Below are positions 1-9,333 of a stretch of DNA of 64,000 nucleotides, one piece after another. Below the pieces are notes generated by a model. The model was given only the letters and a program-made list of their open reading frames with translations. It was not told the origin of the DNA and did not search any database. This stretch comes from Pseudomonas putida (GTDB lineage: Bacteria > Pseudomonadota > Gammaproteobacteria > Pseudomonadales > Pseudomonadaceae), in contig NZ_BSKJ01000005.1 in NCBI RefSeq assembly GCF_030159595.1, forward strand, positions 62,001 to 126,000, written 5' to 3'. The translations under genes were made by a program, and so were the position numbers. Each line of letters starts with the position of its first letter. Within the stretch, counting starts at the first letter, position 1.

Positions 1-436
1 GCTCGATGATCGAATAGCTGCGCGGCCCCAGGCCGGTACCGAGGAAAATATCGGTGATGTCACGCCGACGGCATTTGGTGCCGTTGAGGTAATAGCTGTT
101 CTGCCCGTCGCGGGTGACCTTGCGGCGGATCGAGATCTCGGCATAGGCGGCATACTCGCCAACCAGAGTGGTTTCGCTGTTGTCGAAGACCAGCTCGATG
201 CTGGCCTGGCTGACCGGCTTGCGACCACTGGAACCGTTGAAGATGACGTCGGTCATCGACTCGCCGCGCAAGTTCTTCGCCGAACTCTCACCCATCACCC
301 AACGCACCGCGTCGATGATGTTGGACTTGCCGCAGCCGTTGGGGCCGACAACAGCCGCCATGTTACTGGGGAAATTGACCGTGGTCGGGTCGACGAACGA
401 CTTGAACCCGGCCAGACGAATGCACTTCAGGCGCAT
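1..436 (-). CDS. smc: SMC chromosome segregation ATPase, N-terminal part (runs off window)
   Basis: This is the N-terminal 145 codons of the Structural Maintenance of Chromosomes ATPase, which works with ScpA and ScpB in chromosome organisation. The translation begins [14 protein letters not shown] and carries the Walker A motif GPNGCGKSN near residues 31-39. The head then continues with the [13 protein letters not shown] and FLGTGLG segments typical of bacterial SMC. The start is the ATG complementary to 434-436. The gene lies only 3 bases downstream of the leftward GntR-type gene, so the two probably share a transcript. The coiled coil, hinge and C-terminal head lie outside the window. Family identity is certain; the rest of the gene cannot be judged. 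Confidence 0.95.
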   Translation of the reverse strand, partial: MRLKCIRLAGFKSFVDPTTVNFPSNMAAVVGPNGCGKSNIIDAVRWVMGESSAKNLRGESMTDVIFNGSSGRKPVSQASIELVFDNSETTLVGEYAAYAEISIRRKVTRDGQNSYYLNGTKCRRRDITDIFLGTGLGPRSYSIIE

Positions 437-439
437 CGG

Positions 440-1099
440 TCAGCCTCGGGCCAGCGCCGCCAGCACCAGTTCGCAGCTGCGCTGGCCGTAGGCGGTAAGC
501 ACCTCGCGAATGCGCGGCAGGTCACGGGCGACCACGGCTTCGAGCAGGCGGGCGAACAAGTCGAGGTAGTCGATCATGTTGGCCTGGCGCTGGTCCAGCG
601 ACAGGTAGTAGGCACGGCTCATGGCCGGCTGCAGGTTTTCCACGGTTTCCTGCAAGAACGGGTTGTCGGCAAACGGGTAGGCTGCCCGCATCACCGCGAA
701 GCTGTCGGCGACGAAGGTCTTGATGTCCAGTTGGTCATGGGCTCGCTGCAGGCGCTGCTGGATCTCCAGAAACGGGCGCAGGTCGGCCTCTGTGCGCCAT
801 TTTTGCGCAACCGCGTTGCCCAACAGGATGTAGAACTCGCCCATCAAGGAACACAGACTGCGCACGCTGCGCTCGTCCAGCTCGGTCACATGGGCACCCC
901 GGCGCGGCAAAATCGCCACCAGGTGGCGGCGTTCGAGAATCAGCAGCGCTTCGCGCACCGAACCGCGGCTGACGTTGAGCGCCTGGGTAACCTTCTGCTC
1001 CTGAATACGCTCGCCTGGCGCCAGCTCGCCGCGGATGATGCGTTCGGCCAGGTAATCGGCAATCTGCTCGGAGAGGCTGTCCGGGGCCTTGAACGTCAT
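440..1099 (-). CDS. GntR/FadR-family (FCD) transcriptional regulator
   Basis: A 219-residue regulator with an N-terminal GntR winged helix-turn-helix (SLSEQIADYLAERIIRGEL, VSRGSVREALLIL, about residues 8-75) followed by an all-helical FCD ligand-binding domain (about 85-210). The length is normal for the FadR subfamily. It is divergent from xdhA, with 268 bases between the starts, and 3 bases upstream of smc. Local control of xdhABC is therefore a natural guess, but the ligand cannot be read from sequence. The shared region holds three related 16-base boxes (1189-1204, 1277-1292, 1300-1315), which may be its sites or those of the RutR-like protein at 22938-23549. Confidence 0.9.
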   Translation of the reverse strand: MTFKAPDSLSEQIADYLAERIIRGELAPGERIQEQKVTQALNVSRGSVREALLILERRHLVAILPRRGAHVTELDERSVRSLCSLMGEFYILLGNAVAQKWRTEADLRPFLEIQQRLQRAHDQLDIKTFVADSFAVMRAAYPFADNPFLQETVENLQPAMSRAYYLSLDQRQANMIDYLDLFARLLEAVVARDLPRIREVLTAYGQRSCELVLAALARG

Positions 1100-1188
1100 G
1101 GTTTTCCTTCAAAATCATTGAACTGGGCACAAGGGGCGGATTGTAGCGTACTTGGGCGGTAATCGCGCAGAGGGGCCAGGCGGTTTAT

Positions 1189-1204
1189 TTGACCTGCCAG
1201 ACAG
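1189..1204 (+). promoter_or_regulatory. RutR-like/purine box 1 (xdhA promoter region)
   Basis: The sequence is TTGACCTGCCAGACAG. It differs from the copy at 1300-1315 at one base and fits the window-wide pattern YTGACC-N4-AGNCAR. It lies in the divergent region between the GntR-type gene and xdhA. Which protein binds is inference. Confidence 0.5.
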
Positions 1205-1276
1205 CCGCACGCCCGGCGCGATCTATGCTTGGAATATGGGCAATGTGTTCGGCCGGGCATGGACATGAGCAATTTC

Positions 1277-1292
1277 TTGACCTTTGAGTCAG
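1277..1292 (+). promoter_or_regulatory. RutR-like/purine box 2 (xdhA promoter region)
   Basis: The sequence is TTGACCTTTGAGTCAG. The surrounding 25 bases (1267-1291) match 22 of 25 bases of the region before the purine permease gene (9208-9232), so this is a conserved regulatory element and not only a -35-like hexamer. Confidence 0.6.
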
Positions 1293-1299
1293 AAAAATA

Positions 1300-1318
1300 T
1301 TGACCTGCTAGACAGGTC
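1300..1318 (+). promoter_or_regulatory. RutR-like/purine box 3 with GACCTG-N5-CAGGTC palindrome; possible -35 of xdhA
   Basis: The sequence is TTGACCTGCTAGACAGGTC. It contains a perfect inverted repeat GACCTG-N5-CAGGTC (1302-1318). TTGACC at 1300-1305 could also serve as a -35 element, with a weak TTAGAG -10 at 1323-1328 (17-base spacing). A protein bound here would then block the promoter. It lies 23 bases downstream of box 2, about two helical turns. Confidence 0.5.
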
Positions 1319-1367
1319 TTGCTTAGAGTCCGCCCAACAACAATAAAACCATTGCGAGGCTATCCCC

Positions 1368-2822
1368 GTGATCCAGTTTCTCGTCAACCAGGAGCTGCGT
1401 AATGAGCACGCCCTGGACCCGAACATGACGGTGCTGCAGTACCTGCGCGAGCACCTGGGCAAACCCGGTACCAAGGAGGGCTGCGCCAGTGGTGACTGCG
1501 GCGCCTGCACCGTGGTGGTCGGCGAACTGACCCAGGACGAACAGGGCAACGACAGCCTGCGTTACCGTAGCCTCAACTCGTGCCTGACCTTCGTTTCGTC
1601 GCTGCACGGCAAGCAACTGATCAGCGTCGAAGGCCTGAAGCACCAGGGCCAGTTGCACAGCGTGCAGCAGGCAATGGCCGATTGCCATGGTTCGCAATGC
1701 GGCTTCTGCACCCCTGGCTTCGTCATGTCGCTGTTCGCCCTGCAAAAGAACAGCAGCGGCCCCGACCTGCACCAGGCCCAGGAAGCCCTGGCCGGCAACC
1801 TGTGCCGCTGCACCGGCTACCGGCCGATCCTCGATGCTGCCGAACAGAGCTGCCGCCAGCCCTGCCGCGACCAGTTCGATGCCCAGCAGGCGCAAACCAT
1901 CAGCCGCCTCAAGGCCATTACGCCGACCCAGACCGGCGAGTTGAACAGCGGCGACAAACGCTGCCTGGTGCCGCTGACCGTGGCCGACCTGGCCGACCTG
2001 TACAGCTCGCACCCCGAAGCCCGTCTGCTGGCCGGCGGTACCGACCTGGCCCTGGAGGTCACCCAGTTCCACAAGACCTTGCCGGTGATGATCTACGTTG
2101 GCCATGTGGCCGAGCTCAAGCGCATCGAGAAAACCGCCAGCCACCTGGAAATCGGTGCCGCCACCCCACTCACCGACTGCTACGGCGCACTCAACGAGGA
2201 ATACCCCGACTTCGGCGACCTGCTGCACCGCTTCGCCTCGCTGCAGATCCGTAACCAGGGCACCCTGGGCGGGAACATCGGCAACGCCTCGCCGATCGGT
2301 GACTCGCCACCCCTGCTGATTGCCCTGGATGCACAGGTCGTCCTGCGTCAGGGTGAGCGCCAACGCACCATGGCACTGGAAGACTACTTCATCGACTACC
2401 GCATCACTGCCCGCCAGGACAGCGAGTTCATCGAGAAGATCATCGTGCCGCGCGCAACCCGCGACTGGGCGTTCCGCGCCTACAAAGTCTCCAAGCGACT
2501 GGACGATGACATTTCTGCCGTGTGCGCGGCCTTCAACCTGAGCATCGAAGACGGTGTGGTCAGCGGTGTGCGCATTGCCTTCGGCGGCATGGCGGCCATC
2601 CCGAAACGCGCCCGTGCCTGCGAAGCCGCACTGCGTGGCAAGCCGTGGAACCAGGCCGCCATCGAGCGCGCCTGCCAGGCCCTGGCCGAGGACTTCACCC
2701 CGCTCAGCGACTTCCGCGCCAGCAAGGAATACCGCCTGCTGACGGCGCAGAACCTGCTGCGCAAGTACTTCATCGAACAGCAAACGCCGTACATCGAAAC
2801 CCGGGTGACCGCTTATGTCTAA
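1368..2822 (+). CDS. xdhA: Xanthine dehydrogenase small subunit (2Fe-2S and FAD domains)
   Basis: This 484-residue iron-sulfur/flavin subunit of xanthine dehydrogenase passes electrons from the molybdenum site to NAD+ during hypoxanthine to xanthine to urate oxidation. The ferredoxin-like domain has Cys39, Cys44, Cys47 and Cys72. The second 2Fe-2S domain has Cys111, Cys114, Cys146 and Cys148 (CGFCTPG and CRCTGYRP). The FAD-binding domain of the CO-dehydrogenase flavoprotein type follows from about residue 200 (LLAGGTDLALEVTQ, GTLGGNIGNASPIGD). The stop overlaps the start of xdhB by 8 bases, so translation is probably coupled. Three operator-like boxes precede the gene. Confidence 0.97.
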   Translation: MIQFLVNQELRNEHALDPNMTVLQYLREHLGKPGTKEGCASGDCGACTVVVGELTQDEQGNDSLRYRSLNSCLTFVSSLHGKQLISVEGLKHQGQLHSVQQAMADCHGSQCGFCTPGFVMSLFALQKNSSGPDLHQAQEALAGNLCRCTGYRPILDAAEQSCRQPCRDQFDAQQAQTISRLKAITPTQTGELNSGDKRCLVPLTVADLADLYSSHPEARLLAGGTDLALEVTQFHKTLPVMIYVGHVAELKRIEKTASHLEIGAATPLTDCYGALNEEYPDFGDLLHRFASLQIRNQGTLGGNIGNASPIGDSPPLLIALDAQVVLRQGERQRTMALEDYFIDYRITARQDSEFIEKIIVPRATRDWAFRAYKVSKRLDDDISAVCAAFNLSIEDGVVSGVRIAFGGMAAIPKRARACEAALRGKPWNQAAIERACQALAEDFTPLSDFRASKEYRLLTAQNLLRKYFIEQQTPYIETRVTAYV

Positions 2823-5214
2823 CCATCATGTAGCCAAAAGCCAGGCCGAGATGGCCGAACTGTTCAGCCAGGACCTGACCACCGGGGTGGGCCGCAGCGT
2901 CAAGCACGACAGCGCCGACAAGCATGTATCCGGCGAGGCACTGTACATCGACGACCGCCTGGAATTCCCCAACCAGTTGCACGTCTATGCGCGCACCGCC
3001 GACCGCGCCCATGCGCGCATCCTGCGTATCGACACCGCGCCGTGCTATGCCTTCGAAGGTGTGCGCATCGCCATCACCCACGAAGACATCCCCGGCCTGA
3101 AAGACATCGGCCCGGTGGTGGCCGGTGACCCGCTGCTGGCCATCGACAAGGTCGAGTTCTTCGGCCAGCCGGTGCTCGCCGTCGCGGCCCGCGACCTGGA
3201 AACCGCGCGCCGTGCGGCCATGGCCGCCATTGTCGAATACGAAGACCTTGAACCGGTGCTGGATGTAGTGGATGCGCTGCGCAAGAAACACTTCGTGCTC
3301 GACAGCCACACCCACCAGCGCGGTGACTCCGCTACCGCGCTGGCCAGCGCCCCGCACCGCATTCAGGGCACCCTGCACATCGGCGGCCAGGAGCACTTCT
3401 ACCTCGAAACGCAGATTTCCTCGGTGATGCCCACCGAAGACGGCGGCATGATCGTCTACTGCTCCACGCAAAACCCTACTGAAGTACAGAAACTGGTCGC
3501 CGAAGTACTCGACGTGCCGATGAACAAGGTAGTGCTGGACATGCGCCGCATGGGCGGCGGTTTTGGTGGCAAGGAAACCCAGGCCGCCAGCCCGGCATGC
3601 CTGTGCGCAGTGGTGGCACGCCTGACTGGCCAACCGACCAAGATGCGCCTGCCGCGGGTCGAGGACATGACCATGACCGGCAAGCGCCACCCGTTCTACG
3701 TCGAGTACGACGTGGGCTTTGACGACAACGGTCGCCTGCACGGTATCAACTTCGACCTGGCCGGCAACTGCGGCTATTCACCCGACCTCTCCGGCTCGAT
3801 CGTCGACCGCGCCATGTTCCACTCCGACAACGCCTACTACCTGGGCGATGCCACCGTGCATGGTCACCGCTGCAAGACCAACACCGCCTCGAACACCGCC
3901 TACCGCGGCTTTGGCGGCCCGCAGGGCATGGTCGCCATCGAACAGGTGATGGACCACATCGCCCGCCACCTGGGCCGTGATCCGCTGGCCGTGCGCAAGG
4001 CCAACTACTACGGCAAGACCGAGCGCAACGTCACTCACTACTACCAGACCGTCGAGCACAACATGCTCGAAGAAATGACCGCCGAGCTGGAAGCCAGCAG
4101 CGACTACGCCGAGCGCCGCGAGTCGATCCGCCGCTTCAACGCCAACAGCCCAGTGCTGAAGAAAGGCTTGGCGCTGACGCCAGTCAAGTTCGGTATTTCG
4201 TTCACCGCTACCTTCCTCAACCAGGCCGGGGCGCTGATCCACATCTATACCGACGGCAGCATTCACCTGAACCACGGCGGCACCGAGATGGGCCAGGGCC
4301 TGAACACCAAGGTGGCGCAGGTGGTGGCCGAGATATTCCAGGTTGATTTCAGCCGTATCCAGATCACCGCCACCAACACCGACAAGGTGCCCAACACTTC
4401 GCCGACCGCGGCCTCCAGCGGCGCCGACCTGAACGGCAAGGCCGCGCAGAACGCCGCTGAAATCCTCAAGAAGCGCCTGACCGAGTTCGCTGCACGGCAT
4501 TACAACGTCACCGAGGAGGACGTGGAGTTCCGCAACGGCCATGTGCGCGTGCGCGACCAGATCGTGAGCTTCGAGCAGCTTGTACAACAGGCGTACTTCG
4601 CCCAGGTATCGCTGTCCAGCACCGGCTTCTACCGCACGCCGAAGATCTTCTACGACCGCAGCCAGGCGCGCGGCCGGCCGTTCTACTACTTCGCGTTCGG
4701 CGCCGCCTGCGTGGAAGTGATCGTCGATACCCTGACCGGCGAATACAAGATGCTGCGCGCCGACATCCTGCACGACGTGGGCGACTCGCTGAACCCGGCC
4801 ATCGACATCGGCCAGGTGGAAGGCGGCTTCATCCAGGGCATGGGCTGGCTGACCACCGAAGAGCTGGTGTGGAACGCCAAGGGCAAGCTGATGACCAATG
4901 GCCCGGCCAGCTACAAGATCCCGGCGGTGGCCGACATGCCGCTGGACTTGCGGGTGAAGCTGGTGGAAAACCGCAAGAACCCGGAAGACACCGTGTTCCA
5001 CTCCAAGGCCGTGGGCGAGCCACCGTTCATGCTGGGCATCGCCGCCTGGTGTGCGATCAAGGACGCCGTGGCGAGCATTGCCGATTACCAGGTGCAGCCG
5101 AACATCGACGCACCGGCGACACCGGAGCGGGTGCTGTGGGGCTGTGAGCAGATGCGCAAGGCGGTGGCCCAGCAGCAACCCTCGGCTCAAGAGCTGGAAA
5201 CCGTCACCCACTGA
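2815..5214 (+). CDS. xdhB: Xanthine dehydrogenase large (molybdopterin) subunit
   Basis: This 799-residue subunit holds the molybdenum cofactor active site that hydroxylates hypoxanthine and xanthine. It has the fused aldehyde-oxidase/xanthine-dehydrogenase architecture. The glycine-rich RMGGGFGGKE motif is at about residues 245-254. Later come the substrate/cofactor segments AYRGFGGPQG and GTEMGQGLNTK and a GEPPFMLG segment near the C terminus, which contributes the glutamate-containing site in this family. Length and domain order match bacterial XdhB. It overlaps xdhA and is followed after a 36-base palindrome by xdhC. Confidence 0.97.
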   Translation: MSNHHVAKSQAEMAELFSQDLTTGVGRSVKHDSADKHVSGEALYIDDRLEFPNQLHVYARTADRAHARILRIDTAPCYAFEGVRIAITHEDIPGLKDIGPVVAGDPLLAIDKVEFFGQPVLAVAARDLETARRAAMAAIVEYEDLEPVLDVVDALRKKHFVLDSHTHQRGDSATALASAPHRIQGTLHIGGQEHFYLETQISSVMPTEDGGMIVYCSTQNPTEVQKLVAEVLDVPMNKVVLDMRRMGGGFGGKETQAASPACLCAVVARLTGQPTKMRLPRVEDMTMTGKRHPFYVEYDVGFDDNGRLHGINFDLAGNCGYSPDLSGSIVDRAMFHSDNAYYLGDATVHGHRCKTNTASNTAYRGFGGPQGMVAIEQVMDHIARHLGRDPLAVRKANYYGKTERNVTHYYQTVEHNMLEEMTAELEASSDYAERRESIRRFNANSPVLKKGLALTPVKFGISFTATFLNQAGALIHIYTDGSIHLNHGGTEMGQGLNTKVAQVVAEIFQVDFSRIQITATNTDKVPNTSPTAASSGADLNGKAAQNAAEILKKRLTEFAARHYNVTEEDVEFRNGHVRVRDQIVSFEQLVQQAYFAQVSLSSTGFYRTPKIFYDRSQARGRPFYYFAFGAACVEVIVDTLTGEYKMLRADILHDVGDSLNPAIDIGQVEGGFIQGMGWLTTEELVWNAKGKLMTNGPASYKIPAVADMPLDLRVKLVENRKNPEDTVFHSKAVGEPPFMLGIAAWCAIKDAVASIADYQVQPNIDAPATPERVLWGCEQMRKAVAQQQPSAQELETVTH

Positions 5215-5223
5215 CAGCGAGGA

Positions 5224-5259
5224 ACCCTGTGGGAGCGGGCTTGCCCGCTCCCACAGGGT
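5224..5259. repeat. Perfect REP-type palindrome between xdhB and xdhC
   Basis: A 17-base arm (5224-5240) and its exact reverse complement (5243-5259) are separated by TT. It carries the REP core GTGGGAGCGGGC. It sits inside the xdhB-xdhC gap of 73 bases and would form a strong mRNA hairpin, which could protect or partly terminate the upstream message. Confidence 0.9.
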
Positions 5260-5287
5260 CTGCGGCGCAACATAGAGAGGTTGCATC

Positions 5288-6133
5288 ATGCACCAATGGA
5301 TCAACGCCCTCGCCGACCACCAGTCGCGCGGCGAAGCCTGCGTACTGGTGACCATCATCGAAGAACGCGGCTCGACCCCGCGCAACGCCGGCTCGAAGAT
5401 GGTCGTCAGCGCCAGCGGCCTGTTCGACACCATCGGCGGCGGCCACCTGGAATACAAGGCCCTGCACATCGCCCGACAAATGCTCGAAGAGCAGCGCACC
5501 ACCCCGCACCTGGAGCGCTTCAGCCTCGGCGCCAGCCTGGGCCAGTGCTGCGGCGGCGTGACCGTGCTGCTGTTCGAGCCGATGGCCGCCGTGCAGGCGC
5601 AGATCGCCGTGTTCGGCGCGGGCCATGTCGGCCGGGCTCTGGTACCCTTGCTCGCCGCGCTGCCCTGCCGGGTGCGCTGGATCGACTCGCGTGAACAGGA
5701 ATTCCCCGAACTCATCCCCAACGGGGTGACCAAGGTCGTCAGTGAAGAACCGGTCGACGAAGTCGCAGACCTGCCGCCAGGCTGCTACTGCATCGTCATG
5801 ACCCACAACCACCAGCTCGACCTGGAACTGACCGCCGCCATTCTCAAACGCAACGATTTCACCTGGTTCGGCCTGATCGGCTCGAAGACCAAACGGGTCA
5901 AGTTCGAGCATCGCCTGCGCGAGCGCGGTTACGACGATGCCGTGCTGGCGCGCATGCGCTGCCCGATGGGCCTGCCCGAGGTAAAGGGCAAGCTGCCTAT
6001 CGAGATCGCGGTGTCCATCGCCGGTGAAATCATCGCCACCTACAACGCCTGCTTCGGCCTGCACGACGCTGGTGCCAATGCCGGCCCCATTGCCCAGTTG
6101 CTGCCGCCCTCCCGGCGCAGCCAAGCCATTTGA
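5288..6133 (+). CDS. xdhC: Xanthine dehydrogenase accessory protein XdhC
   Basis: This 281-residue protein belongs to the XdhC/CoxI family, which binds molybdenum cofactor, promotes its sulfuration and delivers it to XdhB. The N-terminal XdhC domain contains GSTPRNAGSKM and GGGHLEYKAL, with a conserved SLGQCCGGVT segment. A Rossmann-like domain follows, with VFGAGHVGRALVPLL starting near residue 107. ATG 5288 follows an AGAGAGG stretch. It lies between xdhB and guaD, with guaD starting 10 bases after its stop, so it is probably part of an xdhABC-guaD operon. Confidence 0.95.
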   Translation: MHQWINALADHQSRGEACVLVTIIEERGSTPRNAGSKMVVSASGLFDTIGGGHLEYKALHIARQMLEEQRTTPHLERFSLGASLGQCCGGVTVLLFEPMAAVQAQIAVFGAGHVGRALVPLLAALPCRVRWIDSREQEFPELIPNGVTKVVSEEPVDEVADLPPGCYCIVMTHNHQLDLELTAAILKRNDFTWFGLIGSKTKRVKFEHRLRERGYDDAVLARMRCPMGLPEVKGKLPIEIAVSIAGEIIATYNACFGLHDAGANAGPIAQLLPPSRRSQAI

Positions 6134-6143
6134 CGAGTGTGTT

Positions 6144-7448
6144 ATGACCGTTACCCGCAAAGCCTACCGTGCCGCCATCCTGCACAGCATCGCCGACCCG
6201 GCCGAGGTGGGCCTGGAGGCTTCCCATGAGTACTTCGAGGACGGCCTGCTGGTGGTCGACGATGGCCGCATCAGCGCCATTGGCCACGCCAGCGAACTGC
6301 TGCCGACGCTGGATGCCGACATCCTGGTGGAGCACTATCAAGACGCACTGATCACCCCAGGCTTCATCGATACCCATATCCACTTCCCGCAAACCGGCAT
6401 GATCGGCTCCTACGGCGAGCAACTGCTGGACTGGCTGAACACCTACACCTTCCCTTGCGAAAAGCAGTTTGCCGACAAGGATCACGCCGACCGGGTGGCG
6501 AAGATCTTCCTCAAAGAGCTGCTGCGTAACGGCACCACCACTGCGCTGGTGTTCGGCAGCGTGCACCCGGAATCGGTCAATGCCCTGTTCGAAGAAGCCG
6601 AGCGCCTGGACCTGCGCCTGATCGCCGGCAAGGTGATGATGGACCGCAACGCCCCGGACTACCTGACCGACACCGCCGAGTCCGGCTATGCCGAAAGCAA
6701 GGCGCTGATCGAGCGCTGGCACGGCAAGGGCCGCCTGCACTACGCGGTCACCCCTCGCTTTGCTCCGACCAGTACGCCGGAACAATTGACCCTTGCCGGG
6801 CAACTGCTGAAAGAGCACCCAGGCGTGTACATGCACACACACCTGTCGGAAAACCTCAAGGAGATCGACTGGGTCAAGTCGCTGTTCCCCGAGCAGAAGG
6901 GTTACCTGGACGTGTACGACCACTTCGAGCTGCTGGGCGAGCGCTCGGTGTTCGCCCACGGCGTGCACCTGTGCGATGAGGAATGCCAGCGCCTGGCCGA
7001 AACCGGTTCGGCCGTGGCCTTCTGCCCCACCTCCAACCTGTTCCTCGGCAGCGGCCTGTTCAACCTGCCGCAGGCCGAGCGCTTCAAGGTCAACGTGGGC
7101 CTGGGTACCGACGTGGGTGCCGGCACCAGCTTCTCGCTGCTCAACACCCTGAACGAGGCGTACAAGGTGATGCAGTTGCAAGGCGCGCGCCTGCACCCGT
7201 ACAAGTCACTGTACCTGGCCACCCTCGGCGGCGCCCGCGCGCTGCGCCTGGATGACCGCATCGGCAGCCTGCGCCCCGGCAACGATGCCGACTTCGTGGT
7301 GTTGGACTACAAGGCCACGCCGCTGCTGGACTACCGCATTCAGCAGTCCAACAGCATCGAAGAAACCTTGTTCGTGCTCACCACCCTGGGCGATGACCGC
7401 ACGGTACGCGAAACCTACGCCGCCGGGCGTTGTGTGCACCAGCGCTAA
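6144..7448 (+). CDS. guaD: Guanine deaminase
   Basis: This 434-residue amidohydrolase converts guanine to xanthine, feeding XdhAB. The metal-binding residues are visible: His78 and His80 in DTHIHFPQ, His231/His233 in MHTHLSEN, His272 in FAHGVHL and Asp323 in [11 protein letters not shown]. An upstream in-frame ATG would overlap xdhC by about 110 bases. I chose ATG 6144, just after xdhC, because [10 protein letters not shown] is the usual N terminus of the family. Length and motifs are complete. Confidence 0.95.
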   Translation: MTVTRKAYRAAILHSIADPAEVGLEASHEYFEDGLLVVDDGRISAIGHASELLPTLDADILVEHYQDALITPGFIDTHIHFPQTGMIGSYGEQLLDWLNTYTFPCEKQFADKDHADRVAKIFLKELLRNGTTTALVFGSVHPESVNALFEEAERLDLRLIAGKVMMDRNAPDYLTDTAESGYAESKALIERWHGKGRLHYAVTPRFAPTSTPEQLTLAGQLLKEHPGVYMHTHLSENLKEIDWVKSLFPEQKGYLDVYDHFELLGERSVFAHGVHLCDEECQRLAETGSAVAFCPTSNLFLGSGLFNLPQAERFKVNVGLGTDVGAGTSFSLLNTLNEAYKVMQLQGARLHPYKSLYLATLGGARALRLDDRIGSLRPGNDADFVVLDYKATPLLDYRIQQSNSIEETLFVLTTLGDDRTVRETYAAGRCVHQR

Positions 7449-8143
7449 GGCTCTTTCGCAAGACCCCGGTACAGCGCGCCGCCGATTGCGGCCCCGATCA
7501 ACGGCGCCACCCAGAACAGCCACAGCTGTTGCAGGGCCCAGCCACCGACGAACAAGGCCGGCCCCGTGCTACGCGCGGGGTTGACCGAGGTATTGGTGAT
7601 CGGGATGGAGATCAGGTGGATCAGGGTCAGGGCCAGGCCGATGGCGATTGGCGCAAAACCTGCCGGCGCACGGGCGTCGGTCGCCCCCATGATCACCACC
7701 AGGAACATGGCGGTCATCACCACTTCACTGATAAAGCCCGCCCCCAGCGTGTAGCCGCCAGGCGAATGGTCGGCGTAGCCGTTCGAAGCCAGCCCCGACG
7801 ACAGTTCGAAACCGGCCTTGCCGCTGGCGATGAGATAGATCACACCTGCCGCCAGGATGGCGCCAATCACTTGCGCGATCACATAGGGCAACAGCTCTTT
7901 GGCAGGAAAACGCCCGCCCACCACCAGCCCGAACGACACTGCAGGATTAAGGTGACAGCCCGAGATATGGCCGATGGCGAAGGCCATGGTCAGCACAGTG
8001 AGGCCGAAGGCGAAAGCAACACCGAGAACGCCGATGCCGACAGGAGAACTGGCTGCGAGTACTGCACTGCCACAGCCACCAAGAACCAGCCAGAAGGTGC
8101 CGACCAGTTCGGCCCCCATCCGTTTACCGAGGGACATGCTCAT
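7445..8143 (-). CDS. aqpZ: Aquaporin Z-like water/small-solute channel
   Basis: A 232-residue MIP-family channel with about six membrane helices and both NPA boxes (HLNPAVSFG and [11 protein letters not shown]). The start at 8143 ([13 protein letters not shown]) follows a GAGGA ribosome site at 7-base spacing. A further upstream ATG would add a non-family tail. It overlaps the 3' end of guaD by 4 bases, on the opposite strand. The narrow-pore residues look AqpZ-like rather than GlpF-like, but I cannot exclude transport of another small neutral solute. Its place inside a purine locus may be accidental. Confidence 0.9.
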   Translation of the reverse strand: MSMSLGKRMGAELVGTFWLVLGGCGSAVLAASSPVGIGVLGVAFAFGLTVLTMAFAIGHISGCHLNPAVSFGLVVGGRFPAKELLPYVIAQVIGAILAAGVIYLIASGKAGFELSSGLASNGYADHSPGGYTLGAGFISEVVMTAMFLVVIMGATDARAPAGFAPIAIGLALTLIHLISIPITNTSVNPARSTGPALFVGGWALQQLWLFWVAPLIGAAIGGALYRGLAKEP

Positions 8144-8293
8144 GAATCCATTCCTCAAGAAGTTGAACGCAACGAATGCGCAAGCCCAACTGCTTGATGA
8201 AGGTTTGCTCACAAGAATTTAGCAGACCTTTGGTCAATGGCCAGAAATGACTGGGGCAGCAAAGCAGCCCCCTTCAATCACCCAGGCAAACGA

Positions 8294-9049
8294 TCAACCC
8301 TTGGCAGAAGCCTTGGGCTTTTTCAGCAGGTGCGAGAACACCGCATGCAGATCGTCCGAGGCACTCTCCTCGTCCAGGTTCAGCTTGCTGTCGATGTGAT
8401 CCATGTGGTGCATCATCAGGTTCACCGCAAGCGCCGCATCGCGCGCCTCGATGGCATCGATCAGTTGCATGTGCTCGTCATACGAGCAATGCGAGCGGTT
8501 GCCGCTTTCGTACTGGGCGATGATCAGCGAAGTCTGCGACACCAGGCTGCGCTGGAAGCTTACCAGCGGTGCATTGCCCGCTGCCTCGGCCAGCTTGAGG
8601 TGGAACTCGCCGGAAAGACGAATGCCAGCGCCCCGGTCGCCACGCGAGAAGCTGTCGCGCTCTTCACGCACCATCTGCCGCAGCTCGTTGAGCTGGTCGA
8701 GGGTGGCGTGCTGCACGGCCAGTTCGGTGATGGCACGCTCGACCATGCGCCGCGAGAAGAACACCTGGCGCGCTTCTTCCACCGTCGGGCTGGCCACCAC
8801 CGCACCGCGGTTCGGCCGCAGCAGTACCACGCTTTCGTGGGCCAGGCGCGACAGGGCGCGACGGATGATGGTGCGGCTAACGCCAAAGATTTCGCCCAGC
8901 GCTTCCTCGCTCAACTTGGTGCCCGGCGCCAGGCGCTGCTCGAGGATCGCCTCGAAAATATGCGCGTAGACGATGTCGTCCTGGGTACCACTGCGGCCGG
9001 CCTTGCCGACACGTGCAGGTTTTTTCAGAGGTTGCAGCTGTTCGTTCAT
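8294..9049 (-). CDS. GntR/FadR-family regulator, likely local regulator of purine genes
   Basis: A 251-residue protein with a winged HTH (EAILEQRLAPGTKLSEEAL, VSRTIIRRALSRL, about residues 25-85) and an FCD domain with the metal-ligand pattern of histidines and aspartate in the later helices (GEFHLKLAEAAGN, YDEHMQLIDAIEARD, MMHHMDHID). It is divergent from the purine permease gene. The intergenic region has TTGTACACAG (9085-9094) and TTGTACACAA (9184-9193). These fit the t.GTa.tAC.a type of site known for FadR-subfamily regulators, so it is my best candidate for binding the TTGTRTACAA sites across the window. ATG 9049 was taken; an in-frame ATG at 9085 would overlap the operator. Confidence 0.88.
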   Translation of the reverse strand: MNEQLQPLKKPARVGKAGRSGTQDDIVYAHIFEAILEQRLAPGTKLSEEALGEIFGVSRTIIRRALSRLAHESVVLLRPNRGAVVASPTVEEARQVFFSRRMVERAITELAVQHATLDQLNELRQMVREERDSFSRGDRGAGIRLSGEFHLKLAEAAGNAPLVSFQRSLVSQTSLIIAQYESGNRSHCSYDEHMQLIDAIEARDAALAVNLMMHHMDHIDSKLNLDEESASDDLHAVFSHLLKKPKASAKG

Positions 9050-9084
9050 GGGCTCTCGAGGCACGAAGAGAAAGTATGGCGCCA

Positions 9085-9094
9085 TTGTACACAG
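9085..9094. promoter_or_regulatory. TTGTRTACAA-type operator, GntR gene proximal
   Basis: TTGTACACAG lies 35 bases upstream of the chosen start of the GntR/FadR gene. It is one mismatch from TTGTACACAA and pairs with the site at 9184-9193. Autoregulation is inferred. Confidence 0.45.
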
Positions 9095-9183
9095 GCTGAG
9101 GCGATTCCGCAGGTGGCGTTTTACCTATATAGCCGTTGTACGACGCATTGCGCACACAAAACATAAAACATTATTTGCATTCT

Positions 9184-9193
9184 TTGTACACAA
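9184..9193. promoter_or_regulatory. TTGTRTACAA-type operator before purine permease
   Basis: TTGTACACAA, inside an AT-rich stretch, lies between the divergent GntR gene and the permease. It is 25 bases upstream of the RutR-like box at 9218-9233. Confidence 0.55.
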
Positions 9194-9217
9194 AAGCATA
9201 ATCCACCGAGCAACTTC

Positions 9218-9233
9218 TTGACCCATGAGTCAA
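9218..9233 (+). promoter_or_regulatory. RutR-like/purine box before purine permease
   Basis: TTGACCCATGAGTCAA is an inverted repeat TTGAC-N6-GTCAA. It matches 11 of 14 fixed positions of the E. coli RutR consensus TTGACCAnnTGGTCAA as I remember it. The 25-base context is nearly the same as before xdhA. Confidence 0.6.
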
Positions 9234-9333
9234 CAAAAACGGTCAGACGTCTGCCTTCCCTCGCGGAGCCTCCAAGTGCATTGCTCAGGAAAATGGCTCC
9301 ATAACAACAAGAAAGACTTGAGGAGTACTCGCT

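Noticed and set aside
4573..4590. TTGTACAA inside xdhB as an operator
   Set aside because: It lies within conserved coding sequence and lacks the TTGTRTACAA form.
3778..5733. 651-codon frame on the minus strand opposite xdhB/xdhC
   Set aside because: It spans two genuine genes and their REP palindrome in antisense. No motif was recognised.
8225..8235. GACC-TTT-GGTC inverted repeat upstream of the aquaporin gene
   Set aside because: It resembles the RutR-like box but the half-sites are one base closer, so it was not counted with the family.
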